64,000 nt of DNA from Streptomyces sp. WAC 01529 (GTDB taxonomy: Bacteria > Actinomycetota > Actinomycetes > Streptomycetales > Streptomycetaceae): assembly GCF_003945545.1 (NCBI RefSeq), contig NZ_CP029617.1:682001-746000 (forward strand), in the 5' to 3' direction. This document shows positions 18,170-31,622 of the stretch, in pieces. Each line of letters starts with the position of its first letter. The first letter of the stretch is position 1. The notes under the pieces were generated by a model. That model worked only from the letters and a program-made list of their open reading frames with translations. It did no database searches and was not told the DNA's origin. The position numbers were made by a program, and so were the translations under genes.

Positions 18170-19369
18170 ATGTCGAGCGAACCGAGGGTCCTCGGTCCCG
18201 GGGAGCAGCTACTCGAACAGCTGCTCGCCTCGGCACATGCGGCGACCCCGATGGAGCTGCCCGCCCTGGTGCAGCGCTTCGCCGACGCCGCGGGGCTCGA
18301 CCGGATCGACGTATACCTGGTGGATCTGCAACAGCGGCAGCTGGTGCCGCTGGCCGAGGGGCCGCCGACGCTCGGGGTGGACACCTCCGTAGCCGGTTCG
18401 GCCTACCGGGCCCACACGCTGCGCGTCGAGGAGTTGGCCCACGGCCGGATCACCACCTGGCTGCCGCTGATCGACGGGGTCGAGCGGCTCGGCGTCATCG
18501 GGGCCACGGCGTCGGTCATCGACGGGGTGCTGCTGCGGCGCTGCCGCACCCTCGCCTCCATCCTGGCCATGGTGATCACCTCGAAGCGCACCGCGAGCGA
18601 CACCTTCGCGCGCCGGACGCGCTCCGAGACCATGAAGCTGCCCGCCGAGATGCTCCGGGCCTTTCTGCCGCCCCGCACGATCGGCAACTCCGACGTCATC
18701 TCGACCGCCGTCCTCGAACCGGCGTACGACATCGGCGGCGACGTCTTCGACCACTCCCTGACGCGTTCCACGCTGTACGTGACGATCCTCGACGCGATGG
18801 GCCACAACCTCATGTCGGGGCTGACGACCGCCGTGGCGATGGCCGGGTGCCGCAACGCCCGGCGGGCGGAGGCCGAGCTGACCGAGCTGGTCGACACCGT
18901 CCAGGAGGCGCTCGCCCGGTGGCTGCCCGAGCAGTTCTGCACGGGGATCCTCGCCGAGCTGGATCTGGCGGGCGGGGTCCTGCGGTGGTGCAACTGCGGC
19001 CATCCGCCGCCCCTGCTGATCCGGGACCACCGCGTGCTCGACCGTGCGCTCGAACGGCCCGCCCAGCCTCCCCTGGGGACGCCCGCGCTGCTCGCCGGCG
19101 TCGAGTGGCAGGTGCACGAGGAAGCGCTCCAGCCGGGCGACCGCGTCCTCATGTACACCGACGGCGTCACGGAGCTGCGGACCGGGGGCGGCGCCGAGTT
19201 CGGTCTGGAGCGGTTCACCGACAGCATCATCCGGGCCACGGCCGCGGGCGAGTCGGCCCCGGAGGCGCTGCGCCAGCTCATCCACTCCATCCTCGACCGG
19301 CAGGACAACCAGCTGCGGGACGACGCGACGCTGCTCCTGCTCGAATGGCGCCCGTCCGGCGCCCGGTGA
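18170..19369 (+). CDS. PP2C-type (SpoIIE/RsbU) serine phosphatase with GAF-like N-terminus
   Basis: This 399-residue protein has a GAF-like sensor region at about 10-150 and a SpoIIE phosphatase domain at about 165-395. Phosphatase landmarks are AYDIGGDVFDHS (the conserved G-G-D metal segment), TILDAMGHNLMSGL, LRWCNCGHPPPLLI, LQPGDRVLMYTDGVTELR and LRDDATLLLLEW (final D-D-A-T). Such enzymes dephosphorylate anti-anti-sigma antagonists to free SigB-family sigma factors. The gene lies close to, and divergent from, a SigB-type sigma gene (15872-16759), which supports but does not prove that link. Confidence 0.93.
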   Translation: MSSEPRVLGPGEQLLEQLLASAHAATPMELPALVQRFADAAGLDRIDVYLVDLQQRQLVPLAEGPPTLGVDTSVAGSAYRAHTLRVEELAHGRITTWLPLIDGVERLGVIGATASVIDGVLLRRCRTLASILAMVITSKRTASDTFARRTRSETMKLPAEMLRAFLPPRTIGNSDVISTAVLEPAYDIGGDVFDHSLTRSTLYVTILDAMGHNLMSGLTTAVAMAGCRNARRAEAELTELVDTVQEALARWLPEQFCTGILAELDLAGGVLRWCNCGHPPPLLIRDHRVLDRALERPAQPPLGTPALLAGVEWQVHEEALQPGDRVLMYTDGVTELRTGGGAEFGLERFTDSIIRATAAGESAPEALRQLIHSILDRQDNQLRDDATLLLLEWRPSGAR

Positions 19370-19492
19370 TGCCCGGCACGCCTCCACGCCGGGCCGGGCG
19401 GCCTCCCCACATGCCTGAACGTGTGTTCTGGATCAGGGTGGATACACGACATGACATCGGCACCACGCCGCGCATGAAGGAGTACGAACACC

Positions 19493-20044
19493 ATGAACAA
19501 CGGCGACAACGGTGACAACGGCGACAACGGCGGCGTCATGGGCGACGAGGTCTACCAGCCCGACGCGGCGGAGGTCCGCGAGGACGAGGGCATCCTCGAC
19601 CCCGAGGACACGCTCAACGACCGCGCGTCGGACCCCTATGACGAGGGCTGGTCGCCTCCGGAGCGCCCTCTCGGGGTGAACCACACCGGGACCACCGCCG
19701 AGGAGCAGCAGGCGGGCGAGAGCCTGGAGGAACGCCTCTCCGAGGAGCTGCCCGACCCCGCGCTCGCGGTCCCCGACCCCGCCGAGGACGACGACGGCAT
19801 CGGCGACACGACCGACACCGACGGCGAACCGATCGACGAGGCGGAGGTGGGAGACGCCCGCGCCGGACGCCTGTTCGCCCCGGACGAGGGCGCCATCGAG
19901 GACCCGGAGGACGTCGCCGAGCAGGACATGGTCGGCGAGGACATGGGGGTCGACGGCGGGGCGGCCTCCGCCGAGGAGGCGGCGGTGCACATCATCCCCG
20001 GGGAGGGCGAGGATCCCGCGGACTCCGGGGGCAGCGGCCGCTAA
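19493..20044 (+). CDS. Highly acidic DUF5709-like hypothetical protein
   Basis: This 183-residue, extremely acidic, Cys-free protein is probably largely disordered. It opens with a Gly-Asp-Asn repeat (MNNGDNGDNGDNGG) encoded by repeated GGCGACAAC-like triplets. The pattern DEVYQPDAAEVREDEGILDP, DPYDEGWSPPERPLGVNHTG and AEEQQAGESLEERLSEE matches my memory of the Streptomyces DUF5709 family, often stress-induced. RBS AAGGAG lies 15 bp before the ATG. No enzymatic motif. The family assignment is from pattern memory. Confidence 0.75.
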   Translation: MNNGDNGDNGDNGGVMGDEVYQPDAAEVREDEGILDPEDTLNDRASDPYDEGWSPPERPLGVNHTGTTAEEQQAGESLEERLSEELPDPALAVPDPAEDDDGIGDTTDTDGEPIDEAEVGDARAGRLFAPDEGAIEDPEDVAEQDMVGEDMGVDGGAASAEEAAVHIIPGEGEDPADSGGSGR

Positions 20045-20185
20045 CCCCTTCGGGCGAGCAAGCGTCGGCGCAGGTCCAGGTCAGGCGGGCGTTAGCGCGT
20101 ACCCGCGCATGTCATTACCCATAAATTGGGATGAATCGTCTTAAATTACTGCGGTCCCCTCCTCACTGGCTCTCCTGGAGATCGC

Positions 20186-20593
20186 ATGAACCCTGCCCTG
20201 ACGCGAGCCGTCACTTTCAGCGCCGGTCTGCTGCTGTGCGCCGCCCCCCTCACGGTGGCGCACGCGCTCGACACCCCCTCCGACAACACCGGCAAGGGGG
20301 CGGCGCTCCAGACGGCGCCGCGGCCCACGCTCACCGCGAAGGCTTCGGTGAAGTCCATCAAGGCGTGGCACCAGTTCCGCGTCCACGGAAACTCCACGCG
20401 CATGCGCGCGGGCACCCGTGTGACGCTCCAGCAGCTCCAGGGCAAGAAGTGGGTCTCCCTGCCGATCCACATGAACACCGCCCGCAACCACACGTACAAC
20501 CTGCGTGTGAAGCTCGGCATCAAGGGCCCCAACAAGATCCGCGTCGTCGGTGGCGGCGCCGTCTCGAACGTCGTCCAGGTCACCATCCGCTGA
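20186..20593 (+). CDS. Small secreted protein with beta-sandwich-like core
   Basis: This 135-residue protein has a clear Sec signal peptide (NPALTRAVTFSAGLLLCAAP, Ala-x-Ala-like cleavage near VAHALD at residue 27). The mature part is a basic beta-rich domain with LTAKASVKSIKAWHQFRVHG and GTRVTLQQLQGKKWVSLPIH, reminiscent of Ig-like modules of Streptomyces secreted proteins. The start is ATG 20186 with CTGGAG upstream. The region just upstream (20115-20155) is unusually AT-rich for this genome and is the likely promoter. Function unknown. Confidence 0.8.
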   Translation: MNPALTRAVTFSAGLLLCAAPLTVAHALDTPSDNTGKGAALQTAPRPTLTAKASVKSIKAWHQFRVHGNSTRMRAGTRVTLQQLQGKKWVSLPIHMNTARNHTYNLRVKLGIKGPNKIRVVGGGAVSNVVQVTIR

Positions 20594-20596
20594 CGC

Positions 20597-20620
20597 GCGC
20601 GGACCGGCACCGGCCCGCGC
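20597..20620. terminator. GC hairpin between convergent small secreted gene and glgB
   Basis: GCGCGG / CCGCGC (20597-20602 with 20615-20620) encloses CCGG / CCGG. It lies in the 48-bp gap between the stops of the secreted-protein gene and glgB and could terminate both. There is no T-tract. Confidence 0.5.
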
Positions 20621-20641
20621 CGGCCGCCACCCCGCCTGCCG

Positions 20642-22900
20642 TCACTCCGGGCGCAGCCACACCGTGGCCAGCGGCGGCAGCGTGACGCGCAGGCGGGCCG
20701 GGCGGCCGTGGGCGCCCTCGGGCTCGGGCTTCAGCGGGTCCGGGTTGCGCACGTCCCCGCCGCCGTAGCGGGCCGCGTCGGTGTTGAGCACCTCCCGCCA
20801 GGCGTGCGGCTCCTCGGGGACGCCGAGCGGGTAGTCCTCGCGGATCACGGGCGCGAAGTTGCAGACCGCGAGCAGCGGGGTCCCGTCCGCGGCGTGGCGC
20901 AGGAACGCCAGGACGTTGTCCTGGGCCGCGTCCGTCACGATCCACGAGAATCCGGCCGGTTCGCTGTCCCGCTCCCACAGGGCGGGCGTCGCGCGGTACT
21001 GGTGGTTGAGGTCCCGCACCAGTTCCAGTACGCCGAAGTGGTCCGGCCGCGCCGGATACGAGGGGTCGAGCAGCCCCCAGTCCAGGCCGCCTTCCGCCGA
21101 CCATTCGGCGCCCTGCGCGAACTCCTGGCCCATGAAGAGGAGTTGCTTGCCGGGGTGGGCCCACATGAAGCCCAGGTAGGCGCGGTGGTTGGCGCGCCGC
21201 TGCCACCAGTCGCCGGGCATCTTGGAGACCAACGACTGCTTCCCGTGGACCACTTCGTCGTGCGAGAGGGGCAGGACGTAGTTCTCGCTGTACGCGTACA
21301 CCATCGAGAACGTCATCTCTTTGTGGTGGTACTCGCGGTACACCGGGTCGCGGCTGATGTACTCCAGCGAATCGTGCGACCAGCCCATGTTCCACTTCAG
21401 GCCGAAGCCGAGGCCGCCGAAACCGTCCCGCCCGTTCTCGTGCGTGGCGCGCGTGACCCCGTCCCACGCCGTGGACTCCTCGGCGATGGTGACCACTCCG
21501 GGAGAGCGGCGGTAGACCGTGGCGTTCATCTCCTGGAGGAACGTGACCGCGTCCAGGTTCTCCCGGCCGCCCGACTCGTTGGGCGCCCACTGCCCCTCGT
21601 CGCGTGAGTAGTCGAGGTAGAGCATCGAGGCCACGGCGTCCACCCGGAGCCCGTCGACGTGGAACTCCTCGCACCAGTAACTCGCGTTGGCGACGAGGAA
21701 GTTGCGTACTTCCTTGCGGCCGTAGTCGAAGGTGAGGGTGCCCCAGTCGGGGTGTTCGGCGCGCCGCGGGTCCTGCGGCTCGTACAGGTGCTCCCCGTCG
21801 AAGGCCGCGAGCGCCCAGTCGTCCTTGGGGAAGTGGGCGGGCACCCAGTCCAGGATCACGCCGATACCCGCCTGGTGCAGCGTGTCGACCAGGTGGCGGA
21901 AGTCGTCGGGCGTGCCCATGCGGGAGGTCGGGGCGTAGAAGCCGGTGACCTGGTAGCCCCAGGAGCCGCTGAAGGGGTGCTCGGCCACCGGCATCAGCTC
22001 CACGTGGGTGAAGCCCGCTTCGGTGACGTAGGCCGTGAGTTCATCGGCCAGCTGACGGTAGGTCAGTCCGGGGCGCCAGGAGGCGAGATGGACCTCGTAG
22101 ACGGAGAAGGGCGCCTGGCAGACGGGCCGGTCGGCGCGGTGTGTCATCCACGCCTCGTCCCCCCATTCGTACGTCGATCGCGTGATGACGGAGGCGGTGG
22201 CCGGGGGCACCTCGGCGCGCCGTGCCATCGGGTCGGCGCGCAGGGTGTGCGAGCCGTCGGCGCGGACGATGTCGAACTTGTACAGCGTGCCCTCCTCCAT
22301 CCCGGGGACGAAGAGCTCCCATACGCCGGTCGAGCCGAGCGAACGCATCGGGTAGGCGGAGGCGGTCCCGTCCCAGTGGCAGAAGTCCCCGCAGACCCGC
22401 ACGCCTCGCGCATTCGGCGCCCACACCGTGAAACGGGTGCCGGAGACGCCCTGGTGGGTCATCGGGTGCGCGCCCAGCGCCTTCCACAGCTCCTCGTGCC
22501 GGCCCTCACCGATCAGGTGCAGGTCGAGTTCGCCGAGTGCGGGCAGGAAGCGGTAGGGGTCCTCGTACTCCGACGCGGAGGTCTGACCCTCGTACGTCAC
22601 ACGCAGCCGGTACTCGGGGATCGCGGTGAGGGGCAGCACCCCGGAGAAGAGGCCGTCGCCCATCGCGGTCAGCTCCACCGTCCGTTCGCCGGTGACGAGC
22701 GTGACCGCCCGGGCGTAGGGGCGCAGCACCCTGAAGGCGGTGCCGCCGGGCACCGGGTGGGCGCCGAGCAGCGCGTGCGGGTCGTGGTGCGTGCCCGCAA
22801 GGAGGCGCTGGCGGTCCTGGGCGTCGAGCGGGGCGGCGGGCAGGCCCGGGTCCGCGGCGCGGGCGGAACCCCGCGTTTCGGTGGTGGCTGTCGCTTTCAT
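20642..22900 (-). CDS. glgB: 1,4-alpha-glucan branching enzyme
   Basis: This 752-residue GH13 enzyme creates alpha-1,6 branches in alpha-glucan. It has an N-terminal CBM48 region (residues 100-230), a catalytic barrel with [16 protein letters not shown] (nucleophile Asp), [13 protein letters not shown] (acid Glu) and [14 protein letters not shown] (third carboxylate), and a C-terminal beta domain ending [12 protein letters not shown]. Start ATG 22900 ([11 protein letters not shown]). It is the last gene of the minus-strand operon glgE-treS-mak-glgB, only 4 bp after the mak stop, so it acts on the linear glucan made by GlgE. Confidence 0.97.
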   Translation of the reverse strand: MKATATTETRGSARAADPGLPAAPLDAQDRQRLLAGTHHDPHALLGAHPVPGGTAFRVLRPYARAVTLVTGERTVELTAMGDGLFSGVLPLTAIPEYRLRVTYEGQTSASEYEDPYRFLPALGELDLHLIGEGRHEELWKALGAHPMTHQGVSGTRFTVWAPNARGVRVCGDFCHWDGTASAYPMRSLGSTGVWELFVPGMEEGTLYKFDIVRADGSHTLRADPMARRAEVPPATASVITRSTYEWGDEAWMTHRADRPVCQAPFSVYEVHLASWRPGLTYRQLADELTAYVTEAGFTHVELMPVAEHPFSGSWGYQVTGFYAPTSRMGTPDDFRHLVDTLHQAGIGVILDWVPAHFPKDDWALAAFDGEHLYEPQDPRRAEHPDWGTLTFDYGRKEVRNFLVANASYWCEEFHVDGLRVDAVASMLYLDYSRDEGQWAPNESGGRENLDAVTFLQEMNATVYRRSPGVVTIAEESTAWDGVTRATHENGRDGFGGLGFGLKWNMGWSHDSLEYISRDPVYREYHHKEMTFSMVYAYSENYVLPLSHDEVVHGKQSLVSKMPGDWWQRRANHRAYLGFMWAHPGKQLLFMGQEFAQGAEWSAEGGLDWGLLDPSYPARPDHFGVLELVRDLNHQYRATPALWERDSEPAGFSWIVTDAAQDNVLAFLRHAADGTPLLAVCNFAPVIREDYPLGVPEEPHAWREVLNTDAARYGGGDVRNPDPLKPEPEGAHGRPARLRVTLPPLATVWLRPE

Positions 22901-22904
22901 GGGG

Positions 22905-24245
22905 TCAGCTCTCCTCTGCGAGGCGGGCGATCGCCGCCATGGGGACGGGCAGCCAGTCGGGGCGGTGCCTGGCCTCGTAGAGCGCCTCGTACACCGCTCG
23001 GTCCGTCTCGTAGGCCCGCAGCAGCTCGGCCTCCGCACGCGGGTCCCACGTCGACTCCGCGGCATACCCCGCGCAGTAGGCCTCACGGCAGCGCTCCACC
23101 CACCGGGGGCGCCACGGGCGGCGGCTGTGGGCGGCGTAGTCGAAGGAGCGGAGCATGCCCGCGATGTCGCGTATGGGCGCCTGGGCCCGTCGGCGTTCGT
23201 CGAGCGGCCGGGCGGGCTCACCCTCGAAGTCGATGATGAACCACTCGTGCCCGGCCTTGAGCACCTGGCCGAGGTGGAGGTCGCCGTGGACACGCTGCGC
23301 CTCGCGGCCCGGGCCGCGGCCCGCGACGGCGCCGTAGGCGGTCCTCAGACGGGATACGTAGGGAACGAGCGCCGCCATCTGGCGGGCCGCGGTCTCCAGG
23401 CGTCCGGTCATGGCGGCGGCCAGCGGGCTGCCGCCGTAGGGGTCCGCGGGCTCGGAGCCGAAGGCCTGGGCCAGCGCGAGGTGCACCTCGGCGGTGGCGC
23501 GCCCCAGTTCGTAGGACTCGTCGGTGAAGTCCTCGCCGGTGGAGAGGGAGCGCAGCGCCAGGGTCCAGCCGTCCGTCGCCTCGGGCAGGAAGGGCTGGAG
23601 CACGCCGAGGGTCGCCGTGTGCGGCTCGGTGGTCCAGAACCAGGCCACGGGGGCGGGTACCCGGGCGCAGCCCCCGCGGGCCAGCGCCCAGGGGACCTCC
23701 AGGTCGGGGTTGATGCCGTACTGGATGCGGCGGAACAGCTTCAGGATGAACGCGTCCCCGTACACCAGCGAGGTGTTGGACTGCTCCCCGTCGAGGAGGC
23801 GCGGCGGTAGCCCCTCGGGTACGGCGGTGCGCGCGTCGCGTTCGAAGCGCAGGGGGCCCATCACGCCGGGGACCCGCAGGCGTTCGAGGAGCAACCCCGC
23901 CGACCAGGGGTCGAGGAGGGCGTCGTAGACGGTGAGTCCGGCGAGCGGGCCCGCGTCGGGGCGGCCGACGACCGCGTGGTGGAGGCGGGGCGGCAGGTGT
24001 TCGCGGACGCCGAGGATCAGTTGGTAGCAGTCTTCGGGCGGCCCGGCGGGTCCCGTGCGGATCAGCAGGTGCAGGCAGCCCGGGTGCAGCTCGGTCATGG
24101 ACAGTACGGCGAGGTCCGTGACGGGCCTGCCCTTGCCCGCGAACCAGCGCTGCTCGGGCAGCCATGCGCGAAGTATCCCGGCCAACGAGGTCAGCAGCCG
24201 CGGCGGGCTGAGGCTGCCGGGCGACTGCGATGCGGTCTTCAGCAT
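22905..24245 (-). CDS. mak: Maltokinase (Pep2-type)
   Basis: This 446-residue ATP-dependent kinase forms maltose-1-phosphate, the donor for GlgE. The aminoglycoside-phosphotransferase-like core is visible as [11 protein letters not shown] (catalytic loop H-G-D) and [17 protein letters not shown] (Asp of the metal-binding D-F-E), with the N-terminal maltokinase signature [17 protein letters not shown] 24245. It sits 13 bp downstream of treS and just before glgB, the order found in the Streptomyces GlgE operon. Confidence 0.96.
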   Translation of the reverse strand: MLKTASQSPGSLSPPRLLTSLAGILRAWLPEQRWFAGKGRPVTDLAVLSMTELHPGCLHLLIRTGPAGPPEDCYQLILGVREHLPPRLHHAVVGRPDAGPLAGLTVYDALLDPWSAGLLLERLRVPGVMGPLRFERDARTAVPEGLPPRLLDGEQSNTSLVYGDAFILKLFRRIQYGINPDLEVPWALARGGCARVPAPVAWFWTTEPHTATLGVLQPFLPEATDGWTLALRSLSTGEDFTDESYELGRATAEVHLALAQAFGSEPADPYGGSPLAAAMTGRLETAARQMAALVPYVSRLRTAYGAVAGRGPGREAQRVHGDLHLGQVLKAGHEWFIIDFEGEPARPLDERRRAQAPIRDIAGMLRSFDYAAHSRRPWRPRWVERCREAYCAGYAAESTWDPRAEAELLRAYETDRAVYEALYEARHRPDWLPVPMAAIARLAEES

Positions 24246-24258
24246 GCGACACGTCCCT

Positions 24259-25982
<1,724 letters not shown>

Positions 25983-25986
<4 letters not shown>

Positions 25987-28046
25987 GATGTGGGTGACCC
26001 TCCGTTCTCCCCCGGCTCCGGCCGGACGAGCACATGGGCGCCGCCCGGGCCGAGACGCACGTAGTTGGAACTGCCCCACTGGTAGGTCTCACCGCTCAAC
26101 TCGTCGTACACCGGCACCGTTTCGTGCCGGTCGAGGCCGAGGTGCGGCATGTCCAGACGGACCGTGCCCTCCTGGGTGTGGTGAGGGTCGAGGTTGGCGA
26201 CCACCACGACCAGGTCGTGGCCCTCGCGCTTGCTGTAGACGATGAGCGCGTCGTTGTCGGCGTGGTGGAAACGGAGGTTCCGCAGCTGGTGCAGGGCGCG
26301 GTGGCGTCGCCGGAGGGTGTTGAGGGTGGTGATGAGAGGGGCGATGGTGCGGCCCTCGCGCTCGGCCGCCGCCCAGTCGCGCGGGCGCAGTTCGTACTTC
26401 TCCGAGTGCAGGTACTCCTCGCTGCCCGGGCCGGCCGGGGTGTTCTCGCACAGTTCGTAGCCCGCGTAGACGCCCCAGCTCGGGGAGAGCGTGGCGGCGA
26501 GCACCGCGCGCACCTCGAAGGCGGGGCGGCCGCCGTCCTGGAGGTATCCGGGAAGGATGTCGGGGGTGTTCACGAAGAGGTTGGGGCGCAGATAGTCGGC
26601 CGTCCCGACGGAGAGTTCGGTCAGGCATTCCGTCAGTTCCGGCTTGGTGTTGCGCCAGGTGAAGTACGTGTACGACTGCTGGAATCCAGCCTGCGCCAGC
26701 GCCCGCACGACGGCGGGGCGGGTGAAGGCCTCGGCGAGGAAGATGACGTCCGGGTCGGTGCCGTTGATCCGGGCGATCACCTCCTCCCAGAACACGACCG
26801 GCTTGGTGTGCGGATTGTCGACGCGGAAGATCCGCACCCCGTGCCCCATCCAGAACCGCAGCAGCCGCACCGTCTCCTCGATCAGCCCCGGCAAGTCCTG
26901 TTCGAAGGCGAGCGGATAGATGTCCTGGTACTTCTTCGGCGGGTTCTCCGCGTACGCGATGGAACCGTCGGCCCGGTGCCGGAACCACTCCGGATGCTTG
27001 TCCACCCACGGATGGTCAGGCGAACACTGCAACGCGAAGTCCAGCGCCACCTCAAGATTCAACTCCCCCGCCCGCCGCACGAAAGCGCGGAAATCCTCCA
27101 GGGTCCCGAGGTCGGCGTGGATGGCGTCATGGCCGCCCTCAGGCGAGCCGATCGCCCAGGGCACGCCGACATCCTGCGGTCCCGAGGAGAGCGAGTTGTC
27201 GGGGCCTTTGCGGAAGGTGGAGCCGATCGGGTGGATCGGGGGCAGGTACACCACGTCGAAGCCCATGTCCGCGATCGCGGGCAGCCGCTCGGCCGCCGTG
27301 CGGAACGTCCCCGACACCGGCGGCTCCCCCTCCCGCACGACAGCGCCCTCCGAGCGCGGGAAGAACTCGTACCAGGAGCCGAACAGAGCCCGGCGCCGCT
27401 CCACGAGCAGCGGCAAGGGGTGTGAGCGGGTGACCCGTTCGCGCAGCGGGTGGCGCGCGAGCACGGCGGCCACCTGCGGGGTGAGGGCCGCCGCGAGACG
27501 TCCGGCCGGCGGGCGCAGTTCGTCGCGCAGCGCGTCCGCGGCCGCCCGCAACGTCCGGCGTCCGGCGTCGTCCGGTACGCCGTCGGCGGCACGCTCGTAC
27601 AGCAGCGCCCCTTCCTCAAGCGTCACTTCAGTGTCGAGACCGGCCGGGATCTTGACCTCGGCCGTGCGGCGCCACCCGATCACCGGGTCCGCCCACGCCT
27701 CCACGGCGTACGTCCAGCGGCCCTCCGTGTCCGGCGTCACCCGCGCGCCCCAGCGGTCGCTGCCCGGGGACAGCTCGCGCATCGGGGTCCAGGGGCCGGT
27801 TCGGCCGTCGGGTCCGAGCAGGACGACGTTGGCGCCGACCGACTCGTGGCCCTCGCCGAAGACCGTGGCCGTGACCTGGAAGGTCTCCCCGGGGACCGCC
27901 TTCACCGGGCGGCGGCCGCAGTCGAGCACGGGACGGACATCGAGGACGGGCACGGTGAGGGAGGCCGGGCCCCGCTGCTCCCGTGACGTCGTCGGATCCG
28001 ACGACGTCACCGACGCGGCCGGGCCCGACTGCGACGCTCGGGTCAT
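25983..28046 (-). CDS. glgE: Alpha-1,4-glucan:maltose-1-phosphate maltosyltransferase
   Basis: GlgE (Pep1) extends alpha-1,4-glucan with maltosyl units from maltose-1-phosphate. From ATG 28046, six bases behind AGAGGAG, it has 687 residues, close to the usual 660-680. It shows the N-terminal beta domain ([20 protein letters not shown]), the helical insert, then [30 protein letters not shown] (nucleophile Asp), [10 protein letters not shown] (Glu) and [10 protein letters not shown]. The open frame continues upstream without a stop through a DUF5133-like sequence (28047-28340), so a longer in-frame fusion of 786 residues is also possible. It is the first gene of glgE-treS-mak-glgB. Confidence 0.95.
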
Positions 28047-28340
28047 CGATATCTCCTCTGCCACGCTCGGGCGCACGGGGCGCGCACCACAGCCGCGCCG
28101 CGCGGACGCCCGGGTGCCGGGCGCCTGCTGACGGCGGACCGGCCGCAGATCCAGGTAGTGCTCGGCCGCGTCGGCGGCGACCCGAGCCGTGCACTCACCC
28201 ATCAGTACGCACAGCGTGTACGCGGTGTTCTCGAAGTGCATCCGCACGGTGCGGTCGGCCGGGTCCGCGAGCAACAAGCGCTCCCACGCCCGGTATTGGT
28301 CCAGATGCCGTGCGACCTCAGCCTTCGTAGGCAACAGCAT
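28047..28340 (-). other. DUF5133-like coding segment in frame with glgE
   Basis: From ATG 28340 the frame encodes MLLPTKAEVARHLDQYRAWE, then RTVRMHFENTAYTLCVLMGE, which looks like the small Streptomyces DUF5133 protein (usually a free protein of about 80 residues). No stop separates it from GlgE: after AAEHYLDLRPV the frame runs through about 30 Arg/Ala/Pro-rich residues directly into the GlgE methionine. Either a fused 786-residue protein is made, or two start sites in one frame give long and short GlgE. A weak ribosome binding site (GAGAAGG) precedes 28340. A missed stop from a sequencing error would be the third explanation. Confidence 0.7.
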
Positions 28341-28400
28341 CACGCCGGTCACCTTCTCGTTCTCCGGAGGTGCGCACGGCACACCTGACTTCCCACCCAT

Positions 28401-28590
28401 GGTGCACGCGTGACCACGCAGCGTCCTGTTGGATCTTCAACGACCGGCTCTGACCTGCTCGTGTTGCACGAATGGAGCAGTGCTCTCACCCTGAGACTGA
28501 CTCAGAAGCGATCAGTGTTCACGCTTCGTGCTCGGGGCTCGGCTCACAGAGCCGATGAAACCGGGGCTTCGCTGAGAGGAGCCAAGCGCG
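28401..28590. promoter_or_regulatory. Divergent promoter region of the glgE operon and the ATPase-fold gene
   Basis: These 190 bp separate two divergent transcription units. The stretch is less GC-rich than its surroundings and carries repeated CTGA-type words around CTGAGACTGACTCAGAAG. A good ribosome binding site GAGAGGAG precedes the plus-strand ATG 28591. I could not assign -10/-35 elements with confidence. Confidence 0.4.
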
Positions 28591-29196
28591 ATGAAGACTG
28601 CAATCCCCTGTTACTACCACCTTGAGGTGGAGATCAGCCCGGAGAGGATCGATCAGGTCAGGCGCATTCTGGCCGCACATCTCCGGCACTGGGGTCTGGG
28701 GATTCTCGTCGAACCCGTGTGCCACTGCGCCGGTGTGCTGCTCCGGGCGGTCGAGGAACACGGAACGGACAAGAACGCCGTGGTGGAGATGTGGTGGAGC
28801 GGACAGCACCTCATCACCGCCGTGTCGGACAACGAGCGCGACCTGCCGGACCCGCACTACGGACCGCAGGGCTACCTCGCGCAGATCGCCGCGCTGAGCG
28901 ACGGCTGGGGCAACTACCCGGGAACCAATGGCAAGATCATCTGGTTCTCGCACCGCGCGCGGTGCCCCGAACGCGCCCCGCTGGCCCCGACCACGCCCGC
29001 GCCCGCGCTGCGGGTCGCGCGCCCGCTGCCCCGGGAGGTGCCGGTCGCCGCGCTGGCGACCCCCGCGGAGGAGGAACCGGTCGTCGTCGGGGCCGCCCCG
29101 GGCGCCCACGCCCAGCGCGCCGACGCGTCTTGGCCGAGGATGGTGGAGCATCCCACAGCGTCGTCCCCCGAGCCGCACACGGCGGCCGCCATGTGA
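28591..29196 (+). CDS. HATPase-fold (anti-sigma-like) protein with degenerate ATP site
   Basis: This 201-residue protein has about 125 N-terminal residues that follow the RsbW/HATPase_c_2 pattern of Streptomyces: a helix IDQVRRILAAHLRHWGLGIL, an N-box helix HCAGVLLRAVEEHG, the strand LITAVSDNERDLP (G1-like D-N) and SDGWGNYPGTNGKIIWFS. The N-box lacks the usual Asn, so ATP binding is uncertain. The last 75 residues are Pro/Ala-rich and disordered. Homologues accompany pep1/pep2 (glgE/mak) loci, suggesting a regulatory role in glycogen/trehalose metabolism, but this is inference. RBS GAGAGGAG; start ATG 28591. Confidence 0.75.
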   Translation: MKTAIPCYYHLEVEISPERIDQVRRILAAHLRHWGLGILVEPVCHCAGVLLRAVEEHGTDKNAVVEMWWSGQHLITAVSDNERDLPDPHYGPQGYLAQIAALSDGWGNYPGTNGKIIWFSHRARCPERAPLAPTTPAPALRVARPLPREVPVAALATPAEEEPVVVGAAPGAHAQRADASWPRMVEHPTASSPEPHTAAAM

Positions 29197-29210
29197 GCGT
29201 CGTGCTCACA
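29192..29210. promoter_or_regulatory. Operator-like palindrome TGTGAGC-N5-GCTCACA upstream of glgX
   Basis: A perfect 7-bp inverted repeat with a 5-bp spacer overlaps the stop codon of the ATPase-fold gene and lies 127 bp before the glgX start. The symmetry and GTGAGC/GCTCAC core resemble LacI-family or CRP-like operators. It has no T-tract, so an operator is likelier than a terminator. Confidence 0.45.
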
Positions 29211-29336
29211 CGGCAGCGCGCCACAGCCGGCCGCGGCGACCCCGCCGGGGAAGCCGCGGCCCGCGTGCGTCCTCGGACACGTGTCGGGCGCCGCGGGACA
29301 GACCGAGACCACGCTCACCCTTATGGAGGCAGCAGC

Positions 29337-31484
<2,148 letters not shown>

Positions 31485-31622
31485 GCCGGCGGCCGAGTGG
31501 CGCGGCGCCCGCCCTCTTGCCCACACTGGAGGGCGGCAGGGCGCCGAGCCTCCCGCTGAACCCGAAAGCACAGGTGCCAGACTGGTTTTTCAGGGCGCCT
31601 CGATTTCCAGGACGGGTTGCAC

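Noticed and set aside
19420..19492. SigB-type promoter upstream of the acidic DUF5709-like gene
   Set aside because: GTGT...GGATAC is suggestive, but spacing and -10 sequence deviate from the GNNT-N14-16-GGGTAC consensus.
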